64,000 nt of DNA from Pseudocitrobacter faecalis (GCA_003315335.1 QNRL01000004.1:1-64000), one strand, 5' to 3'. Counted from the stretch's first letter, positions 1 through 9,854 are shown. Program-made: numbers and translations. Notes: generated by a model not told the origin, from the sequence alone.

Positions 1-83
1 GACGACGACGTTGATAGGCTGGGTGTGTAAGTGCAGCGATGCATTGAGCTAACCAGTACTAATGAACCGTGAGGCTTAACCTT
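1..83 (+). rRNA. rrl: 23S ribosomal RNA, 3' end (partial)
   Basis: The first 83 bases match the 3' end of enterobacterial 23S rRNA, ending in the conserved GAGGCTTAACCTT. The gene enters from the left edge, so only its tail is present. A spacer of 93 bases leads to the 5S gene, as in a standard rrn operon. By synteny with kgtP this is the counterpart of E. coli rrnG. Confidence 0.97.
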
Positions 84-176
84 ACAACGCCGAAGGTGTT
101 TTGGCGAAGAGACATCGAGAAGTAAGCTTGATACAGATAACATCAGAACGCAGAAGCGGTCTGATAAAACAGAATT

Positions 177-296
177 TGCCTGGCGGCACTAGCGCGGTGG
201 TCCCACCTGACCCCATGCCGAACTCAGAAGTGAAACGCCGTAGCGCCGATGGTAGTGTGGGGTCTCCCCATGCGAGAGTAGGGAACTGCCAGGCAT
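177..296 (+). rRNA. rrf: 5S ribosomal RNA
   Basis: This is a 120-base sequence of the large ribosomal subunit, beginning TGCCTGGCGGC and ending GAACTGCCAGGCAT, whose two ends pair to form helix I. The internal GACCCCATGCCGAACTCAGAAGTGAA block is the conserved loop region. It differs from the commonest E. coli 5S by a few bases near the 5' end. It is the last gene of the rrn operon. Confidence 0.98.
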
Positions 297-310
297 CAAA
301 TAAAGCAGAA

Positions 311-335
311 GGCCATCCGCAGGGATGGCCTTTTT
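311..335 (+). terminator. rrn operon terminator
   Basis: GGCCATCC (311-318) pairs perfectly with GGATGGCC (323-330) around a four-base loop and is followed by TTTTT. It lies 14 bases after the 5S gene, the usual position of the rrn T1 terminator. Confidence 0.93.
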
Positions 336-354
336 GCGCTGGTGCGAAAAAAAC

Positions 355-450
355 GTCGGCTGCGGCTTTGTCTTATCCGGCCTGCAAAAGAACAATCCCC
401 GCCGAAGGATACGGCTCTGCAGGACCGGTAAACTCCGCGCCACCGGGCAA
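355..450. repeat. Possible degenerate REP (BIME) remnant
   Basis: In the gap between the rrn terminator and kgtP, TTATCCGGCCTGCAAAA near 373 resembles the tail of a standard REP unit, and GCGCCACCGGGCA near 437 resembles the GCCCGGTGGCGC class. Neither makes a full palindrome, so this is a weak call. Confidence 0.3.
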
Positions 451-522
451 TACCGCGCGCACAACCCCACCCCAAATACTCCGCTACAGCTAATCCTAAT
501 TTGTTACCTTGCTAACAAAAAA

Positions 523-538
523 CGTGATAGATATCGCA
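523..538. promoter_or_regulatory. CRP-like site upstream of kgtP
   Basis: CGTGA-N6-TCGCA matches the CRP consensus TGTGA-N6-TCACA at 8 of 10 positions and lies about 115 bases before the kgtP start. Catabolite control of a dicarboxylate permease is plausible, but this is inference from the motif only. Confidence 0.35.
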
Positions 539-645
539 AAATAATTAATAACAATTATATAACATTTCGTTCACTGAAATTTATCTGCGTGACGAGTTAC
601 GCCCGGTAAGACAGATAAAAAACCTGCAGCAGGAGCATAATTATA

Positions 646-1944
646 ATGACCGAAACCAGCGTAGCCGCCGAGCAGTCGCTCACCGATCATGATACCCGCC
701 GCCGGGTCATGGCCATCGTCGGTGCTTCATCAGGGAACCTTGTAGAATGGTTTGATTTTTACGTCTATTCATTCTGTTCTCTCTATTTTGCCCACATTTT
801 TTTCCCAACCGGCAATACCACAACCCAGTTGTTACAAACGGCAGGTGTTTTTGCCGCTGGCTTTTTAATGCGCCCCATTGGTGGGTGGATGTTTGGTCGT
901 ATTGCGGATCGTCATGGGCGTAAAAAGTCGATGCTGATCTCTGTCTGCATGATGTGCTTTGGTTCACTGGTGATTGCCTGTCTGCCAGGATACGACACAA
1001 TCGGAACCTGGGCGCCAGCTTTGCTACTGCTGGCGCGTTTATTCCAGGGCCTCTCCGTCGGAGGTGAGTACGGCACCAGTGCAACCTATATGAGTGAAGT
1101 CGCAGTAGAAGGCCGTAAAGGGTTTTATGCATCATTCCAGTATGTCACGCTGATTGGTGGTCAATTGCTGGCACTTCTGGTCGTCGTGGTTTTGCAAAAC
1201 ATCCTTAGCAGCGAAGATCTGCACAGCTGGGGCTGGCGTATTCCGTTTGCAATGGGCGCGGTGTTAGCGGTTGTGGCGCTGTGGCTGCGTCGTCAGCTGG
1301 ATGAAACGTCGCATAAAGAAACGCGTACCCTGAAAGAAGCGGGCTCCTTCAAAGGGTTGTGGCGTAACCGTAAAGCCTTCGTCATGGTGCTCGGTTTTAC
1401 CGCCGGAGGTTCGCTGATTTTCTACACCTTCACCACTTACATGCAGAAGTATCTGGTCAATACCGCCGGGATGGATCCGAAGGTCGCCAGCATCATCATG
1501 ACTGCCGCACTGTTCGTCTACATGCTGGCCCAGCCGTTGTTCGGCTTGCTCTCTGACAAGATTGGCCGCCGTGCTTCAATGCTCTGTTTTGGTTCACTGG
1601 CGACACTGTTTACCGTACCGATTCTTTCAGCCCTACAGAACGTCACTTCTCCATTTGCTGCTTTTGCATTGGTGATGTGCGCTCTGTTGATCACCAGCTT
1701 CTATACCTCGATCAGCGGGATCCTGAAAGCCGAGATGTTTCCGGCGCAGGTTCGTGCGTTAGGGGTGGGACTGTCTTATGCGGTGGCGAATGCTTTATTC
1801 GGTGGTTCTGCGGAGTATGTCGCACTGTCACTGAAATCCTTTGGCGTGGAATCGGCCTTCTTCTGGTACGTCACGGCGATGACCGCGCTGGCTTTCCTGG
1901 TGTCGCTGATGCTCCATCGTAAAGGAAAAGGATTACGCCTGTAG
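646..1944 (+). CDS. kgtP: Alpha-ketoglutarate:proton symporter KgtP
   Basis: Inner-membrane permease that takes up 2-oxoglutarate with protons. The 432 residues equal the E. coli length. It belongs to the metabolite:H+ symporter group of the major facilitator superfamily, with about 12 hydrophobic segments. The loop motif [13 protein letters not shown] (about residues 84-96) and [13 protein letters not shown] (about 130-142) are family signatures, and a second-half copy of the loop motif reads [11 protein letters not shown]. The start follows a clear AGGAG ribosome site. It stands alone after the rRNA operon and converges on yfiM with only two bases between stop codons, so no separate terminator is visible. 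Confidence 0.96.
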   Translation: MTETSVAAEQSLTDHDTRRRVMAIVGASSGNLVEWFDFYVYSFCSLYFAHIFFPTGNTTTQLLQTAGVFAAGFLMRPIGGWMFGRIADRHGRKKSMLISVCMMCFGSLVIACLPGYDTIGTWAPALLLLARLFQGLSVGGEYGTSATYMSEVAVEGRKGFYASFQYVTLIGGQLLALLVVVVLQNILSSEDLHSWGWRIPFAMGAVLAVVALWLRRQLDETSHKETRTLKEAGSFKGLWRNRKAFVMVLGFTAGGSLIFYTFTTYMQKYLVNTAGMDPKVASIIMTAALFVYMLAQPLFGLLSDKIGRRASMLCFGSLATLFTVPILSALQNVTSPFAAFALVMCALLITSFYTSISGILKAEMFPAQVRALGVGLSYAVANALFGGSAEYVALSLKSFGVESAFFWYVTAMTALAFLVSLMLHRKGKGLRL

Positions 1945-1946
1945 GA

Positions 1947-2273
1947 TTAGTGTTGAGCCAGCTGCCACACCGCATAGCCGGTCGTGGCGCCGGCTACATC
2001 CCACGCAAAATCTTTCCAGCTCCAGCCGCTCCCTGCCGGGCGGCTATCCCACAGCTCTTTTGATGCGCCCAGGCTCAATGAAAACATCACCCCCAATGCG
2101 GCGCTGCGATCGCGGCTCATCCCCTGATGCTGGAAGTATTCGTTTCCGGCAGCAGAGAGCATCGCCGAGCCAATAAAGTGCTGTGCTTTATCCTGCCCCG
2201 TCCAGCTGTCGTTTGCCATATGGCTGCAACCGCTCAGAGTGAAAAGCATAAAAAGTGCAATCAGAGGTCTCAT
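1947..2273 (-). CDS. yfiM: YfiM family lipoprotein
   Basis: Small predicted lipoprotein of 108 residues (E. coli YfiM has 107). The N-terminus is a signal peptide with a lipobox LSGC, placing the lipidated cysteine at residue 16. Serine follows at +2, which predicts transfer to the outer membrane. The body carries the YfiM family motif [21 protein letters not shown]. It lies downstream of pssA on the same strand, separated by a terminator, so it is probably transcribed mostly on its own. Its function is not established; family assignment is firm, role unknown. Confidence 0.9.
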   Translation of the reverse strand: MRPLIALFMLFTLSGCSHMANDSWTGQDKAQHFIGSAMLSAAGNEYFQHQGMSRDRSAALGVMFSLSLGASKELWDSRPAGSGWSWKDFAWDVAGATTGYAVWQLAQH

Positions 2274-2286
2274 GGATCAACACCTG

Positions 2287-2314
2287 AAAAAAAGCCCCGT
2301 ACATGAGCGGGGCT
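2287..2314 (-). terminator. Terminator of the pssA transcript
   Basis: AGCCCCG (2293-2299) pairs with CGGGGCT (2308-2314). Read on the minus strand, the stem is followed by a run of seven U. It lies just beyond the pssA stop. Confidence 0.9.
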
Positions 2315-2319
2315 GATAT

Positions 2320-3675
2320 TTAAAGGATACGGCTGATAAGGCGGTCGATACGGATGCGTCGTAGACGGCGGATCAGTTTGCGCACTTTTACCGGATAATC
2401 GGCGATGCTTTGCAGGTCGCGATAGTGATTAACCACAGTGGTATGGGCGCGAATCAGCTTAAGCTCTTTCTCACGTTTTTCCCGCAGTTTATGTTGCGGA
2501 TCATGAATAAGCACGGCGTTTTCGAGATCCAGACGCCAGGCGCGCGGGTTAAGGTTGTTGCCGGTCAGCAGCATCCACTCGTCATCCACCCACATCCCTT
2601 TCAGGTGATAGCTGTTATCGCCATCTTTCCACAGACGCACAACAAGCTGATCTGTGTTGACGTAATACTGTAAACGGCTAAGGAATCGACGCAGGTTAAT
2701 TTCATACAGATACGGCAGCGCGCCGATAATCTTGAACGGTTCATTTTCCGGGATGAAGAAATCGTTCGCGGTTTTATCGCCAACAATAATTTCGACCTTT
2801 TTGCCTTCACGCAGCAGACGAATGATGTTGCGCACGAGTAATGCAGGCAGATTGAAATAGGGGGTGCAAATCGTCAGCTTATGCTCAGCACATGGCATCA
2901 GATGGAAAATGGTTTTATTCAGCAGGCTGGTTTTACCCAGGCCAACCAGCGGCGAAACGGAAAGTTGCTCGTCGTCGGCGTTGCCCAGATAATGATATCC
3001 CGTATCGCGCAGTTCCTGGCGATAGAGGCGAATATCGTTTTTGATTTCCGGGCTTTTCGGGCGGCAGCTATCATCAAGCCGATTAACGCCGCGGCCATCC
3101 ACTAAATTTTGTCCTACCCAGTCATACATGATGTCCGCCATTTGCGGGTTACGAATGCACTGATAGCGGTCGTAACGATATTTATCATGCTGATGGAGAT
3201 AGACATCATTGATGCTCGCGCCGCTGTACAACACGCTGTCATCAATAATAAAGCCTTTGAAATGGAGAACGCCCAGCGCTTCGCGGGTGTTGATTGGCAC
3301 GCCATACACCGGCACATCCACGCCCGGATTTTCATGCGCCATGCGACAGTACCAGTCGGCGTTGGTATTCGACGCCGCTGCGCCGATACGGCCACGCTGC
3401 GCGCGATGCCAGTCAACCAGTACTTTCACTTCCAGCTCAGGGCGTTGACGTTTTGCGTCATACAGCGCCTGTAAAATCGCCTTCCCGGCATCGTCCTGTT
3501 CCAGATACAGCGCGACAATGCAGATGCGTCGCGTAGCGCCGGCTATTTTTGCCAGCAGCGCTTCCCGAAATTCGGCAGGCGCATAGAAAAACTCAATATC
3601 ATCAACTGACTGAGAAAGCTTAGGTAGCTGGGCAAGGTGTTGTTGATGTTTATTACGCTTAAATTTTGACAACAT
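2320..3675 (-). CDS. pssA: CDP-diacylglycerol--serine O-phosphatidyltransferase
   Basis: Makes phosphatidylserine from CDP-diacylglycerol and L-serine, the committed step to phosphatidylethanolamine. The protein has 451 residues, as in E. coli, and belongs to the phospholipase D superfamily rather than the integral-membrane PSS type. Two HKD-type motifs are visible: HFKGFIIDDSVLYSGAS near residues 137-153 and HLKGMWVDDEWMLLTGNN near 356-373. The Arg- and Lys-rich C-terminus fits a peripheral, lipid-dependent membrane association. ATG at 3675 is preferred over an in-frame GTG one codon upstream because it matches the family N-terminus MLSKFKRNKHQQ. Confidence 0.97.
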   Translation of the reverse strand: MLSKFKRNKHQQHLAQLPKLSQSVDDIEFFYAPAEFREALLAKIAGATRRICIVALYLEQDDAGKAILQALYDAKRQRPELEVKVLVDWHRAQRGRIGAAASNTNADWYCRMAHENPGVDVPVYGVPINTREALGVLHFKGFIIDDSVLYSGASINDVYLHQHDKYRYDRYQCIRNPQMADIMYDWVGQNLVDGRGVNRLDDSCRPKSPEIKNDIRLYRQELRDTGYHYLGNADDEQLSVSPLVGLGKTSLLNKTIFHLMPCAEHKLTICTPYFNLPALLVRNIIRLLREGKKVEIIVGDKTANDFFIPENEPFKIIGALPYLYEINLRRFLSRLQYYVNTDQLVVRLWKDGDNSYHLKGMWVDDEWMLLTGNNLNPRAWRLDLENAVLIHDPQHKLREKREKELKLIRAHTTVVNHYRDLQSIADYPVKVRKLIRRLRRIRIDRLISRIL

Positions 3676-3783
3676 CACAGTGCGTTTCTTCTCTGTTTTA
3701 GTGAAGGGTCCTCTGTACCAGGCAGACGACGTAAGCGGTCAATAATACCATCTCTGTCGGTCAAGGGTAGTATTTCCAGCAAC

Positions 3784-6435
3784 TTAGTCATGACTTAGCT
3801 TCAGAGACAGGCTGACTATACCGTCTTCAAGCTGGATATCGACATCAAAGCCCAGCTTGCGAGCCAGCGCGATCATCCCAAGGTTGTTGGGCATAGTAAT
3901 GCCGTTTAAGCGTTGCAGACCGTGATCGCGCGTATAGTTGATTAACTTTTCCAGCAATCGTCCACCCAGTCCTAATCCTTTCAGATCGGAGCGCACCAGC
4001 ACCGCGAATTCAGCATCGATGTTGTCCGGATCGGAAATAGCGCGCGTGACGCCGAGGATCTCCGTTTGTTCAGCCGTGGTGTGTACCGCCACGAAAGCCA
4101 TTTCACGATCGTAGTCGATCTGGGTCATATTCGCTAAATCATCGTGGGTAAATTCGTTGATCTCGCTAAAGTAGCGGTAATAAAGATCTTCTTTCGTCAC
4201 CCGGGCGATAAACTGCTGCAACAGCGGCTCATCTTCAGGGAGAATGGGGCGAAACAGACAACGTTCGCCATTTTTCATGGTGACCCACTCTTCAAGCTGC
4301 TGTGGATATGGCCTTACCGCCAGGCGGCTTTCGCTGTCGCCTTCAAATGGCGCGATATCCAGCGTCACGTCCAGCGCGGTAAATTCATTGCCGGTGGCCA
4401 GTAATGGATGAATATCCAGCCGCTGAATTTCCGGGCAGTCAACAATCAGGTTTGAGACCTGAACCAGCAAACGGCTCAGGCCGGGAATATCCAGCGGCCG
4501 CAGTGCGCTGCGTCCTCGAATCTTTTTGCTCTTAATCGCCTGAATCACCAGATAGCGCGCCAGCGTCATGTTCAGCGGCGGCAGAGCGACCACGGCCTGT
4601 TCTTCAGGCCGCCACTCCACACCGCCTTCACCCAACATAATCAGCGGGCCGAAGACCGGGTCATGCTCAACCACCACGCGCAGTTCCTGTGCGCCTGCGC
4701 GATTCGCCATACTTTGCACCAGCAGGCCGTCGATGCGGGCCTGTGGCCAGGTCATTTTAACGCGATCGAGAATCGCATCCGCCGCCTGTTGCACTTCGGC
4801 AGGGGTTCGCAGATACAGCATCACCCCCTGAACTTCCGATTTATGTGGGATATCCGGCGAGCGCAGTTTCAGTGCTACCGGATAACCAATTTGTTCTGCG
4901 ATATGTACCGCTTCCGCGCTGTCAGCCGCGATCCATGTCGGCAGTGTGTGCATGCCGTAAGCCTGTAATACAGGACGAACTTCATGTGTATCCAACGCAC
5001 GGATACCGCTATCGATAGCCTGCGCGAGCAGTTCGTGAACCTGCGCCGTGTTGGCCGTTAAATTCTGCGGCAGTGCGGGCGTTTCCCGCAGCTGTTTCTG
5101 GTTCCGGCGATACTCCACCATGTGCATAAATGCGGTAATTGTGCCTTCCGGCGTACGATAGGTGGGAATGCCCGCGTCGCTGAAGAGGCGGCGCGCCTCG
5201 ATAGAAGAGTACTCACCGCACCAGTTGGTCAGCACGCTGACGTAGTGCCCGCGTGGATGACGTTTAATCGCCTCAATTAACGCCACGGCGCTTTCAGTGC
5301 CGGTTGCAGTGGCGCTGGGGGAGTGGATCACCAGCAACGCATCCAGATCAGGGCTGTCGAGTAACGTATTGACTGCAGCGATATAGCTATCGATGCTGGC
5401 ATCATCACGCAGATCCAGCGGATTTCCGGCCTGTACTGAATCTGGCAACCGTTCAGTCAATTTGGCCCGCGTTTCATCGCTCAGCGTCGCCAGCTTACCG
5501 TTGCGCGTCCACAGTTGATCGAGCGCCAGCGCTGCCGGGGCGGCACCGTTGCTGATAATCATTAAACGCTCGCCGCGCAAAGGGCGCATGTGGCTTAAGG
5601 TTTCAACGGCGGAGAAAAGTTCGTGAGTATCGCGCACGCGCAGAAGGCCGGCACGCTGAATCGCGGCGTCCCAGGCGGGATCCAGACCCGCATTGGCGTG
5701 CAGCAGCCGCTGCGCTGCCGGACTGCGTCCGCTCTTAATCACCAGGATGGGTTTATTACGTGAGGCGCTACGGGCGGCGGATACAAAACGTCGGGCGTCA
5801 CTTAAATTTTCCAGGTAGAGCAGAATGGCGCTGGTTTTACTGTCACGCGCGAGGAAATCAAGCAGATCGTCTACATCGATATCCAGGCTATCGCCGAGCG
5901 CAATAAAGTAGGAGAAGCCCATCTCGCGCTGCTGCGCCCAGTCAAGGATGGTATTGGAAACGGCGGCGGACTGTGAAATAAACGCCAGTTTACCTTTGCG
6001 GATCGGCACCGGTGAAAAACTGGCGTTCAGGCCCTGCCAGGGCGCTAAAAGCCCCAGACTGTTTGGCCCTAAAAGGCGCATCTGATAACGCGCGGCACAG
6101 GCCGCTAATTCGGCAAATTGATCGGGCGGTGAAGAGAGAATGATGCAGGTTTTGCATCCTTTTTCGCCTAACGACTCCAGCAGTTCCAGATTGCGTTTGG
6201 CATGTGTGCAGAGTACCGCGAGGTCAGGTGAAAACGGCAGGCTGGCGATAGTCGGCCAGGCCAGCACGCCGAGCACCGCTTTCCAGGTGGGCGTGACGGG
6301 CATCACGGGGCCATTAAACCCACCCGCTAACAGATTGCGCATCATCAAAAAACCGGCGCGCTGCGGCTTCATGGATGCGCCAATCACGGCAATCGATTTT
6401 GGTCGAAGAAGTGCTTCCAGCCCACGTTGACTCAT
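3784..6435 (-). CDS. patZ: Protein lysine acetyltransferase PatZ (Pka)
   Basis: Acetylates lysines of metabolic enzymes, classically acetyl-CoA synthetase, using acetyl-CoA. The 883 residues are close to the 886 of E. coli. Residues 1 to about 700 form the ADP-forming acyl-CoA synthetase-like part: a CoA-binding start (PKSIAVIGAS), then GPNSLGL, and an ATP-grasp segment with GYPVALKLRSPDIPHKSEVQGV. Residues about 730-880 are a GNAT acetyltransferase with the acetyl-CoA loop LKGLGLGGRLLEK. In this family the synthetase part is thought to be catalytically inactive and to sense acetyl-CoA. It follows tapT by 35 bases on the same strand; pssA follows after about 108 bases. Confidence 0.95.
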   Translation of the reverse strand: MSQRGLEALLRPKSIAVIGASMKPQRAGFLMMRNLLAGGFNGPVMPVTPTWKAVLGVLAWPTIASLPFSPDLAVLCTHAKRNLELLESLGEKGCKTCIILSSPPDQFAELAACAARYQMRLLGPNSLGLLAPWQGLNASFSPVPIRKGKLAFISQSAAVSNTILDWAQQREMGFSYFIALGDSLDIDVDDLLDFLARDSKTSAILLYLENLSDARRFVSAARSASRNKPILVIKSGRSPAAQRLLHANAGLDPAWDAAIQRAGLLRVRDTHELFSAVETLSHMRPLRGERLMIISNGAAPAALALDQLWTRNGKLATLSDETRAKLTERLPDSVQAGNPLDLRDDASIDSYIAAVNTLLDSPDLDALLVIHSPSATATGTESAVALIEAIKRHPRGHYVSVLTNWCGEYSSIEARRLFSDAGIPTYRTPEGTITAFMHMVEYRRNQKQLRETPALPQNLTANTAQVHELLAQAIDSGIRALDTHEVRPVLQAYGMHTLPTWIAADSAEAVHIAEQIGYPVALKLRSPDIPHKSEVQGVMLYLRTPAEVQQAADAILDRVKMTWPQARIDGLLVQSMANRAGAQELRVVVEHDPVFGPLIMLGEGGVEWRPEEQAVVALPPLNMTLARYLVIQAIKSKKIRGRSALRPLDIPGLSRLLVQVSNLIVDCPEIQRLDIHPLLATGNEFTALDVTLDIAPFEGDSESRLAVRPYPQQLEEWVTMKNGERCLFRPILPEDEPLLQQFIARVTKEDLYYRYFSEINEFTHDDLANMTQIDYDREMAFVAVHTTAEQTEILGVTRAISDPDNIDAEFAVLVRSDLKGLGLGGRLLEKLINYTRDHGLQRLNGITMPNNLGMIALARKLGFDVDIQLEDGIVSLSLKLSHD

Positions 6436-6470
6436 TCCGGCTTCCCTCAGATATAAGCATCCGTATGAGT

Positions 6471-7169
6471 CTAAACGCTTTCCTCGCGTTGTGCTGTGAT
6501 GCTTCCCTTATGCTGGGTTTTTCCTGCCAGATAACGGGTACGAAAACGCGTAAAGTGTTCGCCTAACGCGTGAGCAGCGTCCGTATCGCCCGCCAGATCA
6601 AGCAGCGCCATCGCCACTTCGGCGGTACAGTACTGGCCGTCCGCGTGGGCTTCCCGCAGGCCATAGGCGGAAACGCGCGACAAATCGACCGAAATCACCG
6701 GGAAGTTATCGAGCCAGGGGCTTTTACGGAACATTTTGCGTGCTTCGGTCCAGGTGCCGTCGAGCATAATAAACAGCGGTGGTTTGCCCAGTTTTGGCGC
6801 GGCGATCACTTCCCGCTCCGTTCCGGCATACGATGCCGGGAAAACCACTACCGGCTGATAGGCTGGATTGCGAACTAACTCCAGCAGCGCGGCAGGCGGC
6901 TCGGTGCGAGACCACTGAAACGCGGCGGTATCGGGAAGGATATCGGCAATCAGGCGTCCCGTGTTACTGGGTTTCATCGGTTCAGTATCGAACATCACCA
7001 GACAAAAACGGCTGGTGGCAGAACTGGGTTGCAGGGTTTCGCATAAACACTGTTTAAGCGGCAACAGGCAACGTTGGCAGCGGCGAACACGATTGCCGCG
7101 GGCGAGAAAAGGGCGCGTGGCGCGGGCCAGGCGTTCAGCCCGGAGTTGCAGTACAGCGTTTGGATTCAT
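6471..7169 (-). CDS. tapT: tRNA-uridine aminocarboxypropyltransferase (DTW domain)
   Basis: Transfers the 3-amino-3-carboxypropyl group of S-adenosylmethionine to U47 of tRNA, giving acp3U47 (known for E. coli TapT, formerly YfiP). The protein has 232 residues. An N-terminal cysteine cluster (CQRCLLPLKQCLC, about residues 31-43) precedes the DTW domain, whose signature here reads LDGTWTEARKM around residue 140. It sits between trxC and patZ on the same strand, 35 bases ahead of patZ, and the two are likely cotranscribed. Confidence 0.93.
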   Translation of the reverse strand: MNPNAVLQLRAERLARATRPFLARGNRVRRCQRCLLPLKQCLCETLQPSSATSRFCLVMFDTEPMKPSNTGRLIADILPDTAAFQWSRTEPPAALLELVRNPAYQPVVVFPASYAGTEREVIAAPKLGKPPLFIMLDGTWTEARKMFRKSPWLDNFPVISVDLSRVSAYGLREAHADGQYCTAEVAMALLDLAGDTDAAHALGEHFTRFRTRYLAGKTQHKGSITAQREESV

Positions 7170-7210
7170 GGCAATAGCGTAGAAAAAAGGCTATTGTCGC
7201 AGAGGTGAAA

Positions 7211-7233
7211 ACGGGGCACAAGATGCGCCCCGT
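7211..7233 (-). terminator. Weak hairpin after trxC
   Basis: ACGGGGC (7211-7217) pairs with GCCCCGT (7227-7233). On the minus strand only a short U run (UUU) follows, so some read-through into tapT is likely. Confidence 0.5.
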
Positions 7234-7238
7234 GGATG

Positions 7239-7664
7239 TTATGCTTCCAGAGCTTCGTTAAGCCAGCTCTCGAACGGCGCTTTCGGTACCGCGCCATTGA
7301 GCATGTCGATCATTTCACCATTTTTGAAGATCATAATGGTCGGGATGCTGCGAATGCGGAAACGGGCGCTGAGCTCGCGCTCGGCCTCGGTATTTACCTT
7401 CACAAAGCGCATTTTGCCGCTGCGTTCTTCCGCCACATCTTCAAAAATCGGCGCAAAATTGCGGCACGGGCCACACCACGGCGCCCAGAAATCAATAACG
7501 ACAGGCAGATCGTCTTTCAGCAGCTTGTCCAGTGTGGCGTCGGTGGCGTTGATCACATCGCCATCAAACAGATCATGACCACAGCGTCCACATTTCGCCG
7601 CATCGTTTACACGATCTTCAGGTATGCGGTTAACAGCCTGACAGTGGGCACAAACGGTATTCAT
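7239..7664 (-). CDS. trxC: Thioredoxin 2
   Basis: Cytoplasmic disulfide reductase with an extra zinc-binding domain. The protein has 141 residues (E. coli 139). The N-terminal zinc site uses C5, C8, C25 and C28 (CAHC and CGRC), and the thioredoxin active site WCGPC is at residues 63-67. In E. coli trxC is induced by OxyR under peroxide. The upstream gap is AT-rich, but I could not place an OxyR site with confidence. It is divergent from yfiF. Confidence 0.97.
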   Translation of the reverse strand: MNTVCAHCQAVNRIPEDRVNDAAKCGRCGHDLFDGDVINATDATLDKLLKDDLPVVIDFWAPWCGPCRNFAPIFEDVAEERSGKMRFVKVNTEAERELSARFRIRSIPTIMIFKNGEMIDMLNGAVPKAPFESWLNEALEA

Positions 7665-7834
7665 AACTAACCTCTGGGTAGTAGGGTTGCTGATCGGCGA
7701 GGTCGCCGGATGTTTCTGTAATGTTACATATTATCGATGAGACTGTTTTATTCGACAATGCGGTTTACTCAATGAGTACAATAGTCACCGTCTTTGATAT
7801 GAAGTAATGGCTATGCGCTACTACATCAGGTAAT

Positions 7835-7851
7835 CTGCGCGCTTCGCGCAG
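7835..7851 (+). other. Hairpin just before the yfiF ribosome site
   Basis: CTGCGCG (7835-7841) pairs perfectly with CGCGCAG (7845-7851) around a three-base loop. The stem ends about four bases before the AGGTGGAG ribosome site of yfiF. No T tract follows, so it is not a terminator. It could influence translation. Confidence 0.55.
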
Positions 7852-7868
7852 CGCAGGTGGAGAAAAAT

Positions 7869-8927
7869 ATGAGCGACGAACTGAAGAACAAAACCGGCAA
7901 AGTCAAAGTGATGTATGTCCGCAGTGACGATGACTCGGATAAACGCACCCATAATCCGCGTACAGGAAAAGGCGGTGGCCGTCCTGGTACACGTGCCGAA
8001 GGTGGTCGCCGTCCTGCCCGTGACGACAGAAAAGGCCCGAACCGTGAACGCAGCCGCGATCGTGACGAGCGTGGTGAACGCGATAGCTCACCGTGGCGCA
8101 CGGTTTCCCGCGCACCGGGTGATGAGACCCCGGTAAAAGCCGATCACGGTGGCATCAGCGGTAAAAGTTTTATCGACCCGGAAGTCCTGCGTCGCCAGCG
8201 TGCGGAAGAGACGCGCGTTTACGGTGAAAACGCCTGCCAGGCGCTGTTCCAGAGCCGACCGGACGCCATTGTACGCGCCTGGTTTATCCAGAGCGTAACG
8301 CCGCGCTTTAAAGAAGCGCTGCGCTGGATGGCAGCAAACCGCAAAGCCTACCACGTGGTTGATGAAGAGGAACTGGCGAAAGCGTCCGGAACCGAACACC
8401 ACGGCGGCGTATGCTTCCTGATCAAAAAACGCAGCGGCACGTCCGTACAGGATTGGGTCGCTAAAAGTGGTGACACCGATTGTGTGCTGGCGCTGGAAGA
8501 TGTCGGCAACCCACACAACCTGGGTGCGATGATGCGTAGCTGCGCGCATTTCGGTATTAAAGGCCTGCTGCTGCAGGACGCTGGCGTGCTGGAGTCCGGT
8601 GCGGCAATTCGTACCGCAGAAGGTGGCGCTGAGCACGTTCAACCTATCACCGGCGATAGCTTTATTGGTGCGCTGGATGATTTCCGCAAAGCGGGTTACG
8701 CCATCGTGACCACCTCCAGCCACGCGGGTACGCCGCTGTTTAAAGCTGAGCTGCCGAAGAAGATGGTGCTGGTGTTAGGTCAGGAACGTGATGGTTTGTC
8801 TGATGCTGCACTCTCAAGCGCTGATCTGAGTGTATCCATCGAGGGTACCGGTGCGGTGGAAAGTCTGAACGTCTCCGTGGCAACCGGCGTATTGCTGAGC
8901 GAGTGGTGGCGTCAGAATAAAGCCTGA
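7869..8927 (+). CDS. yfiF: TrmH/SpoU-family RNA 2'-O-methyltransferase YfiF
   Basis: Predicted S-adenosylmethionine-dependent RNA ribose methyltransferase whose substrate is not established. The protein has 352 residues. Residues about 20-80 are a low-complexity stretch rich in Arg, Gly, Asp and Lys, fitting nonspecific RNA contact. A SpoU substrate-binding domain follows (about 110-190), then the SPOUT knot with [32 protein letters not shown] and the C-terminal [18 protein letters not shown] at 7869 is chosen over an in-frame GTG at 7857 because the ribosome site AGGTGGAG lies before it and overlaps that GTG. Confidence 0.9.
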   Translation: MSDELKNKTGKVKVMYVRSDDDSDKRTHNPRTGKGGGRPGTRAEGGRRPARDDRKGPNRERSRDRDERGERDSSPWRTVSRAPGDETPVKADHGGISGKSFIDPEVLRRQRAEETRVYGENACQALFQSRPDAIVRAWFIQSVTPRFKEALRWMAANRKAYHVVDEEELAKASGTEHHGGVCFLIKKRSGTSVQDWVAKSGDTDCVLALEDVGNPHNLGAMMRSCAHFGIKGLLLQDAGVLESGAAIRTAEGGAEHVQPITGDSFIGALDDFRKAGYAIVTTSSHAGTPLFKAELPKKMVLVLGQERDGLSDAALSSADLSVSIEGTGAVESLNVSVATGVLLSEWWRQNKA

Positions 8928-8944
8928 GCGTAAGCCATAAAAGA

Positions 8945-8970
8945 ATGCCAGCATTGCGCTGGCATTTTTT
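8945..8970. terminator. Bidirectional terminator between yfiF and ung
   Basis: ATGCCAGC (8945-8952) pairs with GCTGGCAT (8958-8965), followed by a run of T. The A-rich left flank is weaker, but the stem lies between the two convergent stop codons. Confidence 0.9.
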
Positions 8971-9660
8971 TTACTCGCTTTCCGCCGGCAGCACCGGCAT
9001 CCAGTCGATGGGCACTTCACCGCGCTGCGCCAGCCATTCGTTAGCCTGTACAAAGTGGTTGCAGCCAAAAAAGCCGCGATGGGCTGAAAGCGGTGACGGA
9101 TGCGGGGCTTTCAGCACGCGATGACGCTGTGCATCGATAATCGCGCCTTTCTTCTGGGCATGCGATCCCCACAATAAAAATACCACCCCTTCCCGGTGTT
9201 CATTAATCAGGCTGATCACTTTATCAGTAAAGGTTTCCCAGCCGAGGCTGGCGTGAGAATGCGCCTGACCGGCACGCACCGTCAGCACGGTGTTAAGCAG
9301 CAGTACACCCTGACGCGCCCAGCTTTCAAGATAGCCATGCGCAGGGCGGGTAAAACCTGGGATTGATCCTTCCAGCTCTTTATACATATTCAGCAAAGAT
9401 GGCGGCGTGGCGATACCTGGACGAACAGAGAAAGCCAGACCGTGCGCCTGACCCGGCCCGTGGTAGGGATCCTGACCTAAAATCACTACTTTCACATCGC
9501 TCAGCTCGGTGAAACGAAAGGCGTTAAACACATCTTTCTGCGGCGGATAAATTGTCGTGCCTGCCTGGCGCTCTTTCGCCACCGTTGCCAGCGTGTTCAA
9601 AAAATAGGGTTGTTGCTTCTCGTCGGCCAGCACATCGTGCCAGGTTAAAAGGGCGCTCAT
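8971..9660 (-). CDS. ung: Uracil-DNA glycosylase
   Basis: Removes uracil from DNA to start base-excision repair. The 229 residues equal the E. coli length. The catalytic water-activating loop GQDPYHG places Asp at residue 64, the uracil-binding AFSVRPG follows, and the DNA-intercalation motif [10 protein letters not shown] lies near residue 187. It converges on yfiF over a shared terminator and is divergent from grcA. Confidence 0.98.
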   Translation of the reverse strand: MSALLTWHDVLADEKQQPYFLNTLATVAKERQAGTTIYPPQKDVFNAFRFTELSDVKVVILGQDPYHGPGQAHGLAFSVRPGIATPPSLLNMYKELEGSIPGFTRPAHGYLESWARQGVLLLNTVLTVRAGQAHSHASLGWETFTDKVISLINEHREGVVFLLWGSHAQKKGAIIDAQRHRVLKAPHPSPLSAHRGFFGCNHFVQANEWLAQRGEVPIDWMPVLPAESE

Positions 9661-9801
9661 CTCGCTCTCCTGGAAATTGTCATGCGCAGTAGCTTAACTG
9701 CTTCTTTCTCCAATACAAAACCACGCAGGATAAAAACCATGCTCAGCGTAAAAAAAGTTGAAAATTTACAGAGAAAATTTGGCGTTATCGCTTGGCGTAA
9801 C

Positions 9802-9815
9802 TTGATATAAAACAA
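9802..9815. promoter_or_regulatory. Upstream FNR site of grcA
   Basis: TTGAT-ATAA-AACAA matches the FNR consensus TTGAT-N4-ATCAA at 9 of 10 positions. Its centre lies 53 bases before the centre of the second site. That is the spacing of the -93.5 and -40.5 sites known at E. coli yfiD. Confidence 0.82.
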
Positions 9816-9854
9816 GTAAATTAGTGTATGACCACTTTTGTGGTGTGGTTTTTA

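Noticed and set aside
101-493. Open frame of 130 codons over the 23S-5S spacer, 5S gene and terminator
   Set aside because: It covers a structural RNA gene and its terminator, and the translation resembles no known protein.
7665-7860. OxyR site upstream of trxC
   Set aside because: Expected from E. coli, but I could not align the four ATAG-type quarter-sites convincingly.
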